64,000 bases of DNA from Epiperipatus broadwayi (lineage: Eukaryota > Onychophora > Udeonychophora > Euonychophora > Peripatidae). This document shows positions 23,043 through 32,125 of this stretch, one piece after another (within the stretch, counting starts at the first letter, position 1; every line of letters begins with the position of its first letter). The DNA lies in contig JAQFVV010000181.1 in assembly GCA_028023455.1 (NCBI GenBank), positions 1,864,001 to 1,928,000 on the forward strand, written 5' to 3'. A model generated the notes under the pieces. The model had not been told where the DNA came from. It searched no databases and was given only the letters and a program-made list of their open reading frames with translations. The position numbers and the translations under genes were made by a program.

Positions 23043-23138
23043 TGACAGTAGTAGCATGGGATTCAAACATGGATCCTTAGATTCTTGAATATTGAATTTT
23101 AAGGTAACGAATGCTCTAACCAACTGAGTCATCCTGCC
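23043..23138 (-). other. tRNA-like segment in PLE 3' end
   Basis: The 5' strand GGCAG pairs with CTGTC at the 3' end (one G-U). An A-box-like TGACTCAGTTGGTTAGAGC follows the start, and a B-box-like TGTTTGAATCC sits 60 bp on. The anticodon/variable part is enlarged and no anticodon can be assigned. It starts about 40 bp after the PLE stop. The same segment recurs in at least five copies in the window. Confidence 0.6.
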
Positions 23139-23169
23139 AAAGGCAACAGTCAGTACAAATTTCATACAC

Positions 23170-24085
23170 TTATCTATGAGGTTCCTCCAGATTTCTCCAC
23201 TTTTTCCTAAGAGCAAAGTTGATTAGTAGTTTCCGTACATTATGTATAGTCACACTAGGTTGGCTTATGGGATTGTTTGCCATTGTTATGTGAGTAGCTT
23301 CTTTAAATTTTCTTCTTTGTAACTTTTCTTCTCTATCCAATGTGTTTGTATTTTCCCAATTAAACATATGTTTATTGGCACATACATGGTCTGCTACCTT
23401 AGACACATCTGTTTTCTCTCTTTTAGTCATCAGTTTGTATTCTTGCAAGCGTTTTCAATGGGATGACTGGCCTCACCAATGTGTATGTTCTTCCATATTC
23501 ACATGGTATTTCATAGATACAGTTTTTTTCTTTTCAGCATTTCAAGTTTAGGCTTTGTAGATGTTAGAAGTTCTCGGTGTGTGGTATGGCTCTGGAAATC
23601 TATTCCGATGTTATACTGGTTGCTGATTTTCCTTAATTTGTCTGCTATTTTTGGAATGTATGGGTACACTACAGTACCAATAATTGTTTTTTCATTTGAT
23701 ACTTCTTTTTGTTGTCTATTTAAGGTTTTCTTAATAACAGCTGATGAATAATCATTTTTCATAAAAGTTTGTTCTATATAGTTTTTTTTTTCCAAATCAC
23801 TGGTTTCGGAATAAACTTCTTTTACTCTGTAAGATAGTATAACTCCATGTTTTATGCTGGTGTGATTGGATATGAGTCTTGTCACAAGGAACACCTAAGA
23901 ATGCGAATTTTTGTATTCTATTGTGAATTTAATTGAAGGGTATATGTTGTTGATGTGTTTCCAAAAAGTTTATAGCAATGCTTCACCATGTGTCCATACA
24001 ACAAATGTATCATCTACATAGTGAAGCCAAACTTTTGGTGGATATGGAGTTTTTATGGGTATAGTTTCAAGTTCATCCATGTGAA
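23170..24085 (-). pseudogene. PLE copy P1: RT end and GIY-YIG
   Basis: The minus strand carries the RT catalytic box YVDD (24009-24020) with TFVVW after it. Then come the linker ending NRQQKEVSNEKTIIGTVVYP and a segment ending KPKLEMLKRK. The GIY-YIG region shows GRTYIGEASHPIEN (about 23460-23500). The C-terminal piece (23170-23448) contains DVSKVADHVCANKHMFNWEN and HITMANNPISQ. Frameshifts occur near 23500 and 23895-23950. The 5' end is cut at about 24085 and abuts the oppositely oriented copy P2. All N-terminal and early RT motifs are missing. Confidence 0.85.
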
Positions 24086-24093
24086 AAAATTAA

Positions 24094-25235
24094 GTTTACA
24101 AACCAGAACAGCTCTTCCTATTGATAGTATAATATAACTATTAACATTCTGCATAAAAACAGCCTACTTTCAATATAACACAGAATTCTTCCAACAAAAT
24201 CAAGGAACAGCTATGGGCTTACCATTGTCACCCCGGATTAGCTGTATTACATGGAAGAACTTGAAATGACAGCCATAAACACTATTACATATCCATCTAA
24301 AGTTTGAATTTGCTATGTAGATGATACATTTATTATATGGCCACATGGTGAAGTACTGCTACAAACTTTCTGGAAATACATCAACAACATATACCCTTCA
24401 ATCAAATTCACAATAGAATCAGAACAATAACAAAAATTGGCATTCTTAGATGCTCTTATGACAAGACTCCCTCATGGCAAAATCAAAACTACTGTTTACC
24501 GAAAAGCCACACATACAGGAAAATACCTAGCCTATACATCCAATCACACCAAAAACACAAAACATGGAATTATAACTATCAATCTATCAATATGGAACAG
24601 AGCAAAAGAGGTTTATTCAGGAACCAGCGATTTGTTCTATATAGAACAAACTCTTATGAAAAATAGTTATCCATCAGCTATTATTAAGGAAACCTTAAAT
24701 AGACAACAAAAAGAACCACCAAATGAAAAACAATTATTGGTATTGTAGTGTACCCATACATTTCCAAAAATAGCAAACAAATTAAGGAAAATCTGCAATC
24801 AGTATAGCATCAGAACAGCTTTCCAGAGCCATACCACACTATGATGAATTCTAACATCTACAAAGCCTGAACTTGAAATGCTGAAAAGAAAAAACTGCGT
24901 CTATGATATACCATGTGAATGTGAAAGAACATATATTGATGAGACCAGTCATCCCATTGAAAATTCCTTACAAGAACACAAACTGATGATCAGAAGAGAG
25001 ATAACAGTTGTGTCTAAGGTGGTTAGACCATGTATATGCCAATGAATATATGTTGAATTGGGAAAATACAAAAATATTGGATAGAGAAAAGGTACAAAGA
25101 AAATTTAAAGAAGCTGCTCACATGACAATGGCAAACAATCCCATAAGTCAAGCTAGTGTGACAATACATAATGTCTTAGGAAAAAGGGAAGAAATCAGGA
25201 GAAACCTCATAGATAAGTATATGAAATTTGTACTG
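24094..25235 (+). pseudogene. PLE copy P2: RT end and GIY-YIG
   Basis: It begins with an RT segment matching LQTRTAL and FFQQNQGTAMG, then a YVDD box coded at 24314-24325. The connector has a 103-codon open stretch (24437-24748) containing PHGKIKTTVYRKATHTGKYL and NRQQKE. The endonuclease region is shifted out of frame around 24900-24990. The C-terminal 142-codon frame (25008-25436) contains HVYANEYMLNWENTKILDRE. The repeated frameshifts and stops make it dead. It is arranged head to head with P1, the YVDD codons of the two lying ~300 bp apart. The open frame runs into the tRNA-like segment. Confidence 0.85.
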
Positions 25236-25247
25236 ACTGTTGCTTTT

Positions 25248-25341
25248 GGCAGGAGGGCTCAGTTGGTTAGAGAGTTTGTTACCTTAAGATTCAATACTCA
25301 AGAATGTAAAGGTCCACATTCAAATCCCATGCTAGTACTGA
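25248..25341 (+). other. tRNA-like segment in PLE 3' end
   Basis: GGCAGGAGGGCTCAGTTGG gives a good A-box-like motif. The B-box-like part CACATTCAAATCCC is weaker than in the copy at 23043. The 3' acceptor strand is partly lost (CTGAA). It lies directly after the coding remnant of P2 and before the hairpin at 25362. Confidence 0.5.
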
Positions 25342-25361
25342 AACTGGTCAGGCCAGCAAAA

Positions 25362-25412
25362 CCTGAAGAAGAGGGGAGAATAATACCTTTCGAAACATTG
25401 TGCATATACAAA
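25362..25412 (+). ncRNA. Hammerhead-like hairpin
   Basis: CCTGAAGA-A-GAGGGG, AGAATAATA loop, CCTTTC, GAAAC, ATTGTGC. Core boxes CTGAAGA and GAAAC are both present, separated by a pairing stem. One extra A stands before the stem. The position corresponding to the cleavage nucleotide is not a clear match, so activity is doubtful. Confidence 0.45.
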
Positions 25413-25574
25413 ACCTGTTTGATGTGCTATTACTAACAGTTGAAAGTGTTTGGAATAGTTAAATAATATAATTTTCTACTTCTTTTCCTATGTATTGATT
25501 TCTACTTTAACATATCATACCATTTACACCATTCTTAAATACTTTATCAATACTTTTATTTATATCAAACTAAC

Positions 25575-25605
25575 AGTTTTGACTGTCCTGTCATCATCAG
25601 AGCTA
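25575..25605 (-). ncRNA. Hammerhead-like block, third PLE family
   Basis: The minus strand reads CTCTGATGA, then a GAC/GTC stem with an AGGACA loop, then AAAAC where GAAAC is expected (consistent with CpG decay of TCGAAAC). ACTGTTAGT then offers a 3-bp stem III. A matching stem I could not be seen. The copy in the right arm (30329-30365) has CTGATAA. Confidence 0.4.
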
Positions 25606-25834
25606 CAATATTCAATTATATAATTATACGATTAATACATTTGTCCACATATTGATATACATAATTAAATACATAATATAAGCAAAAATGAATATACATT
25701 TTAATATGACCATTATATTGCTTTACTCTTTAAATAATTCTATCAATATTTATTTTATATCAATTTATTTTATATCACTTTATTTTATTTTTTAAAAATA
25801 TTATTTATTATAATAATTATAAACTTCAACATTT

Positions 25835-26046
25835 CATCATCAACCATTATCAATCCATTGCAGGATGAAGGTCTCTCCAAGTTTAATCCATCTTCTCCGA
25901 TCTTTAGCTTCTCTTCTCCACAACACCCCTGCACATTTTCTTATTTCATCCATCCATCTCACATGTGGTCTCTTTCTGGGTCTTTTGCAATCTCTTGGAA
26001 TCCAGTTTAAAATTTCAATTGTCCATCTATTATCATCTCTTCTAGC
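25835..26046 (-). mobile_element. RTE 3'-end fragment (212 bp)
   Basis: It has the same TCATCATCAACCATTATCAA start and the same orientation as the full RTE at 26795. AACATTT (25828-25834) and AATATTT (26047-26053) are a likely target-site duplication with one change. The right arm of the palindrome shows the empty site as TTTAACATTTATTCTA. Confidence 0.8.
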
Positions 26047-26338
26047 AATATTTATTCTATTATTTAATACATATTATTATCATTTTACTTATATTATAAA
26101 ATCAACTTCTAATCTTTTCTTATTTTCATTAAATATTTTTATAAAATAACTTTTCCTACATTACAAATTATTTATTTTATTTACATTACAAAAATTACCT
26201 ACCTCTTGATAATTCTATTTCCAAAACCCAACTGACTAAAATTCAAAATTTGTTCTTGTTTAACACTTCCTCTATTGTCATTTTCTTTAACTTTATTCTT
26301 TTAACCTTTTTCAAATTCTAACTATTATTAATAATTGT

Positions 26339-26527
26339 TTATAAAATTATTGTTCTTATCCTGAAATCCCTATTAAGACTTGGTTTTGTTTTCTTAATGA
26401 AGATTGCCTCTTTAATTTTCTTATCTCTTCTATTATTTGTGTAATTAATCATTTTTATACAAACTTTTTCAAACCTATGACCTGTTTCTAATGAATGCAA
26501 ATAAATAGGTGATCTCTTATCAACCAA
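26339..26527 (-). pseudogene. PLE GIY-YIG C-terminus at palindrome centre
   Basis: A 62-codon minus-strand frame contains DKRSPIYLHSLETGHRFEK, a run with NNRRDKKIKEAIFIKKTK, and PSLNRDF near the end. The histidine-glycine TGH motif and KEAIFI...LN are the usual landmarks of the last part of a PLE endonuclease ORF. The upstream RT part is absent, replaced by the inverted arm. Its 3' end reads through into the left arm. Confidence 0.7.
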
Positions 26528-26794
26528 ATATTAATAGGGATTTCGGGGTAAGAACAATAATTTTATAAACAATTATTAATAATATAATTTGAAAATGACA
26601 ATAGAGGGAGTGTTAAACAATTACAAATTTTGAATTTTAGTCAGTTGGGTTTTGGAATTACAATTAACGAGAGGTAAGTAAATTTTATAATGTAAATAAA
26701 AAATAATTTGTAATGTGGGATAAGTTAATTGATAAAAATATTTAATAAAAATAAAAGATTAGAAGTTGATCTTATAATATAAGTAAAATGATAA

Positions 26795-29700
26795 TCATCA
26801 TCATCATCATCAACCATTATCAATCCACTGCAGGATGAAGGTCTCTCCAAGTTTAATCCATCTTCTCCAATCTTTAGCTTCTCTTCTCCACAACACCCCT
26901 GCACATTTTCTTATTTCATCCATCCATCTCACATGTGGTCTCTTTCTGGGTCTTTTACAATCTCTTGGAATCCAGTTTAAAATTTCAATTGTCCATCTAT
27001 TATCATCTCTTCTAGCAATATATCCAGCCCAACTCCATCTCAATCTTTTAATTTTTTCAATAAGGTCAGTAACACCTGTTTGTTGTCTTACCCATACATT
27101 GCGTTTTCGATCTCTTCTTGTTACTCCCAACATACATCTCTCCATACTCCTTTGAGTGGTCTGAAGTCTCTGTATTGCTCTTCCATTAAGTGTCCAAGTC
27201 TCAGATCCATAAGTAAGAACTGGTAAAACACATTTGTTAAAATCCATCCTTTTCAAACGCATAGGCATATTTCCTTTTAGTATCAAGTTATTTCTACCAA
27301 AAGCACTCCAACCAAGTTTAATTCTATGATTAATTTCCTCCATTATGTTTCCATCTGTATTAATAATCTGACCAAGGTATTTGTTACTGTTAACTTCTTC
27401 TAATTCTTCATAATCAATCTTTATTTTCATATTTTGAGCAAATCGATTAAACATTACTTTAGTCTTTTTAACATTTATCTTTAGTCCTACTTTTCTACTT
27501 TCATCTGCTAACTCCTGCAACATTTCCTGCAGCTCTGAAGCATTATTTGCAAAAACAACTACATCATCTGCAAAATCTAAATGACTTAAATACTCTCCAT
27601 TTACTTTCACTCCTTTAGTTTCCCATTTTAATCCACAAAATACTTATTGCAGCACTGCTGTAAAAAGTTTTGGAGATATGGAGTCACCTTGTCTTACACC
27701 TTTCTCAATGTTGATTTTTCCAGTATCATTATGTAATCTAATTGTTGCTGTTGCATTTTTATAAATATTCTTTAAAATATGACAATATCCTGGATCTATA
27801 CCTTGATGATCCAATGCTTTAATCACTGAAGAAATGTGTATAGAATCGAATGCCTTTTCATAATCTACAAATCCAAAACATAATGACAACTCATATTCGT
27901 TTGTCCTTTCTATGACTTCTCTCAATACCTGGATATGATCTATTGTACTAAAACCACTTTTAAATCCAGCTTGTTCTCTTGGTTGGTGGAAATCCAAAGT
28001 TCTCTGTAGACGAGTTGTAATTATCTTGGTAAAAATTTTATATAAAACTGATAAAAGGCTGATAGGTCTGTAATTTCTAATATCTTCTTTATCACCTTTT
28101 TTAAATATTAATATTATTACTGCATTCTTCCAATCTTCCGGTACATTTTTATCATTTAGACATTTGGTATATAACTTTGCTAAAATTGTTTCTATTTCTT
28201 CACCTGCTTCTTTTAATATATCAATTATAATTCCATCATTTCCTGGAGCCTTTTCTTTCTTCATACACTTAATTGCATTTCTCACTTCTTCATTTAAAAT
28301 TCTGGGCAATTCGGAAGATGTAATAGATATAGGAGGTACTTGTTCTTTATTACTATATAATTCTTGATAAAAATCTTCTACCAATTTCATGATGTCATCT
28401 CTCTTTTTAGTAATAATTCCATCTTTTTTTCTTATTGCAGATATAAATTTCCTACCAATACCAAAATGTTGTTTAACATTTTTGAGACTTTTATTTTCTT
28501 CTACAGCTTTCCTTGCTATTTCACAGTTATACTTTCTTATATCATTTTCAACTCTGTTCCGTACCATTTTACAAAATTCGAGATATTCAATTCTTTTTAA
28601 TACATCATTTTTGTATATCTTCATATTCCTTCTTTTCTTCATAAATTCTCTAGTCTCAGTAGAAATTTTATTAGTCAATTGCTGCTTTTTTCTACCAGCT
28701 ATGTTTGTTGCAGTTTTTAAAAGTGTATCAGTTATTTTCATATTAATTTCATTCAAATCTGTATCATGTTCAAAATCTCCTAACACTTGAAACCTATTTG
28801 TAAGTTCTAATTTAAATTCATTAGAATGTTTCTGAAGATTAGGAATATCAACTGTAAATATTGTTTTTCTTAATAATTTTTGTCTTACTAGTTTTACATT
28901 AACACGTAACTTACACCTTACTAATCGATGATCACTTCCTGTGTTAAATTTATTAAGAACATTACAATCTTGAAATATGTATTTTCTGTTAGTCAAAATA
29001 TAATCCAATTCTGCTGTACCTTCATTTGCATGCTTCCATGTCCATTTCCTTTTAACATTTTTCTCAAAAAATGAATTCATAATATAAAGTTTTTCTTTTT
29101 CTGCAAACTCCACAAGTCTATGTCCTCTCTCATTTCTATTACCATAACCAAAATTACCTACAGCAATTTCATCTTTCATTTGTCTACCAATTCTAGCATT
29201 AAAGTCTTCCATAACAATTTTAAAATGTTGTTTACTCTGATCAAAAGCCTTTTGTACATTCCATATAAAAATCTTCTACTACTTCATCACTATGAGAACT
29301 TGTTGGGGCATAAACCTGAATTATCTGCATTTGGTATCTGCTATTAAGTTGTATAACTAATCTTGCCACTCTGTCCGATACACCATCAATCTCCACAATA
29401 TTGTTCTTCCACTTTTTATTTATAATGAATCCTACTCCACTTGTATTTCCAATATGTGTACCTTTATAATAGAGTATATGTCCACTTTTTAAATCAATTG
29501 TTTCTTCTCCTTTTCTTCTAACTTCACAAAGTCCAATAATGTCCCATTTAATATAAGACAGTTCTTCTAATTCTTGCAATCTTCCTTCACTTGAAAGTGA
29601 TCTGCAGTTGTAAGTACCTAAATAAAAAGTCATCAAATGGCAGCCTGGGTCTGCAATCAGGGAATTCTTAGCCACCAACCGCTGCCTTGGTTGGTGACTT

Positions 29701-30052
29701 TACAGCCTCCTGGGAATAAGGGCCATGCTTTATTTTTGTCTGTCGTAATTGTATATATGTATTGGAAAAATATTTATCATTTACACAAACATTCATTCTG
29801 CCTTATCAGGCACTGAGAAGAAAGACCATGGTGTAAAAAGCCAATAAACTCACCACGCTGGCTAATGCGTGTTGGTGAGCAGCCCATCCATGTTTGTATA
29901 CTATATGAATAATCACATAGTAATAACAGCTGCAACGACAAGAACATATGGAGTGGACATTAGGAATTTGCCCTGCTCGGTTCCTTTAAGGCCTCCAAGA
30001 GGAATCAAAGGGTCTCCTTTCAGTTAATAGCAAACTCCTTTCTGCAGCCAAA
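26795..30052 (-). mobile_element. Near-full-length RTE-clade LINE
   Basis: The 3.26-kb insertion is flanked by perfect 10-bp duplications, AAAATGATAA at 26785-26794 and 30053-30062. On the minus strand it has a ~370-bp 5' leader, one ORF (29678 to 26810) and a tail of TGATGA repeats, the hallmark of RTE-type elements. It is the source-type sequence for the truncated copies at 15604, 25835 and 60407. It interrupts a PLE arm, so it is younger than that PLE. Confidence 0.9.
26810..29678 (-). pseudogene. RTE endonuclease-reverse transcriptase ORF (lightly damaged)
   Basis: In order on the minus strand comes an APE-type endonuclease: LGTYNCRSLSSEGR, WDIIGLCEVRRKGEE, QVYAPTS, then DFNARIG with Glu before it instead of the usual Gly, and SDHRLVR. 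The reverse transcriptase follows: RPISLLSVLYKIF, EQAGFKSGFSTIDHI, FVDYEKAFDS, GVRQGDSISPKLF and FADD (about 27560). The C-terminal domain has YGSETWTL, QRSMERCMLG, WAGYIARRDD and RP..RWMDEIRK. Only two lesions are visible: a frameshift at about 29215-29240 and one in-frame TAA at about 27641-27643. Total length is near 956 residues, close to the RTE norm. It would nick the target and prime reverse transcription of its own RNA in the nucleus. Confidence 0.92.
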
Positions 30053-30328
30053 AAAATGATAATAATAGGTATTAAATAGTAGAATAAATGTTAAAGTTTA
30101 AATTGTAATAAATATTTTTAAAAAATAAAATAGTGATATAAAATAAATTGATATAAAATAAATATTGATAGAATTATTTAAAGAGTAAAGTAATAAAATG
30201 GGAAATGATTATTTATAATGGTCATATTAAAATGTATATTTATTTTTGTTTATATTAAGTATTTAATTATGTATATCAATATGTGGATAAGTGTATTAAT
30301 TGTATAATTATATAATTGAATATTGTAG

Positions 30329-30365
30329 CTCTGATAAAGACAGGACAGTCAAAACTGTTAGTTTG
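30329..30365 (+). ncRNA. Hammerhead-like block, mutated copy
   Basis: Right-arm counterpart of 25575-25605. CTGATAA replaces CTGATGA, and the GAC/GTC stem and AAAAC are kept. Non-functional by core sequence. Confidence 0.35.
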
Positions 30366-30415
30366 ATATAAATAAAAGTATTGATAAAGTGTTTAAGAAA
30401 GGTGTAAATGATATG

Positions 30416-30690
30416 AATAGTTAAATAAAGTTAAATTTTTCTAAAGACATTCAATACTCATATTAGATGATGGAAATAGTCCAATATAAAAATACAACTA
30501 AAATCCCATCATCATAAACCTTCAGGAAAACAATATTTTGTGGGCATTTCTGGCAAGAAAGACAAGTAGAATTAAAATTAAACTTCAATCTGCACAGTGC
30601 ACTATTGAATAGAAATAATACTTTGAAAGAGGTTGAACAAAAAAATTTGTCAAGAATTGTAGTACACAAAGATTTTGGAACGAAAAAAAA
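30416..30690 (+). mobile_element. PLE pseudo-LTR tail fragment
   Basis: AGTTAAATAAAGTTAAATTT, then ATTAGATGATGGAAATAGTC, match the tail of the pseudo-LTR at 22860-23000 (complement) and at 9140-9190. The part after 30520 (TTTTGTGGGC...) also has a counterpart near 22840. No ORF. Confidence 0.6.
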
Positions 30691-31374
30691 TTTTAGCAGT
30701 AAAAAGTGATATTCAGAGATTTCATTGTGAGAGTATGGCTTCCATTAAGTAGTTAAAAGAGACATCTGCCAGTAACCTAAAGTTTTCGCTGGTCAAATAG
30801 ATCAATATACTCAAAGGTAAAATTTATTTTAGAAAAGTTATTCTAGCATATAGTAGTGTATTTAATAAATTAACTAGAAACAGTAATCTTAATAAAAAGA
30901 TTTATTAAATTCATAGCTCCAAGACATAGTTTTTGAAATGTCGCTGATGTGATAAAAGATCAAATGACACATTTCAAAAAAAAGATTTCTCCATTATTAA
31001 ATGATTACAAATAAAGAAAATTATGTTGTAAAGAATCACATTTATCATATTAAATAATTTTCCGATCTATTAATAATCACATTATAGACAACTCCGAATG
31101 TAAATTATTTCAGGTTGCTGTCAATTTCCAGCACTATCAGCTCTTGAGAAAACATAAAAATTTAATTTGATCAGATTCATTAAGATATAGTAAATTACCA
31201 ACTTTATAGAAATTCTTTATATTGAGAAAAATTATGTTAACTAACAAAGAGTGAATAAATAATATTTGGTGATAAATAAATACAGAATTAAAATAATCAT
31301 TTTAACATTACTTTACATAATTAATGTTGATATAATAAATATTATATAGCATTTGCCTGGAGGTTTGTGATGAT
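30691..31374. other. AT-rich intergenic, nothing recognised
   Basis: No repeat arms or coding motifs could be supported. Confidence 0.5.
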
Positions 31375-31389
31375 GGCATATTAGATGTG

Positions 31390-32125
31390 AAAATATATTG
31401 AACTATTTCCATCATCTATCAGTAAATGTTGAATGTTATTAGTAATAACTTACAAATAGACAACACAGGTTAGTAATTATATGTTTCAAATAGTATTATT
31501 CTCCACTCTTCTTCGTTATGTTGCTGGCCTGACCAGTGACTGTATTAGCATGAGAGTCAAACTGCACCTTAGATTCCATACATACTTTCTTATGTAAATG
31601 TAAATCAGAAGAGATTACTCCTAAGGGTTTGCAATTAAAATCTATTTCTTCCAAGAGACCTGAAAAAATTATTCAGAGAATGAATGAGGCCTTATTGAGA
31701 GAATAAATAAATGTTCAACAGTTTTCCAAGTATCAAACCTTGCATTTCCATCATTTACTAGTAAATCTTGAATGTCTAGAATATTTTAAACTATTTAAAC
31801 TTTTCAAATACAGACAATTTGTTAGTAATAGCACACAAATAGACAACACAGGTTAGTAATTATATGTTTCGAGTAGTATTATTCTCCTCTCTTCTTCGGT
31901 ATGTTGTTGGCCTGACCAGTGATTGTATTAGCATAGGAGTCAAACTGTACCTTTAGATTCCATACATACTTTTTTAAGTAAATATAAATCAAAAGAGATT
32001 ATTCTAAAGGATTTGCAATTAAAATCTATTCCAAGACAGCTGAGAAAATTATTCAGACAGCAAATGAGGCCTTATTGAGAGAGAGAATAAATAAATGTTC
32101 AACAGTTTTCCAAGTATCAAACCTT
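31390..32125. repeat. Tandem duplication of PLE pseudo-LTR plus ORF start
   Basis: A block running from TTTCCATCATC... through a minus-oriented pseudo-LTR piece to TTCCAAGTATCAAACCTTGC occurs twice in succession. The starts are at 31406 and 31745, the ends at about 31743 and 32127. Each block has a minus-strand hairpin copy (31480-31530, 31865-31910) and then a plus-strand PLE leader. This is the expected layout when a PLE inserts with a partial extra copy of its own end. Confidence 0.7.

Larger units (their letters stand above)
22860..23145 (-). mobile_element. PLE 3' non-coding end (pseudo-LTR)
   Basis: Read on the minus strand, it follows the ORF remnant at 23170-24080. The order is tRNA-like segment, GTTGGGCAAGCAGCAC, hairpin CTGAAGAAGAGG...AATAATACC, then an AT-rich tail with ATTTAAATAAAGTTAAAAT and GGAAATAGTCCAATATAAAA. 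The same tail occurs at 30416-30500. Position after the stop shows it is the element's own 3' end. Confidence 0.75.
25490..26374 (-). mobile_element. Left arm of a large PLE palindrome
   Basis: The inverted partner is 26530-30415 minus its RTE insertion. Reading on the minus strand, it contains the PLE ORF end (26339-26527 straddles the centre), an AT-rich 3' region, and then a hammerhead-like block at 25575-25605. It is interrupted by a 212-bp RTE fragment (25835-26046). The right arm provides the uninterrupted version of this site. Confidence 0.75.
26530..30415 (+). mobile_element. Right arm of PLE palindrome, split by RTE
   Basis: It mirrors 25490-26374: ATTTCGGGGTAAGAACAATA (26541 on) corresponds to the complement at about 26355. 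After the RTE insertion, 30053-30415 mirrors 25490-25830, with the TCAAAACTGTTAGTTTGATA block. Removing 26795-30052 restores collinearity with the left arm. Confidence 0.75.

Noticed and set aside
28164-28790. Plus-strand ORFs across the RTE
   Set aside because: They are antisense shadows of the RTE reverse transcriptase.
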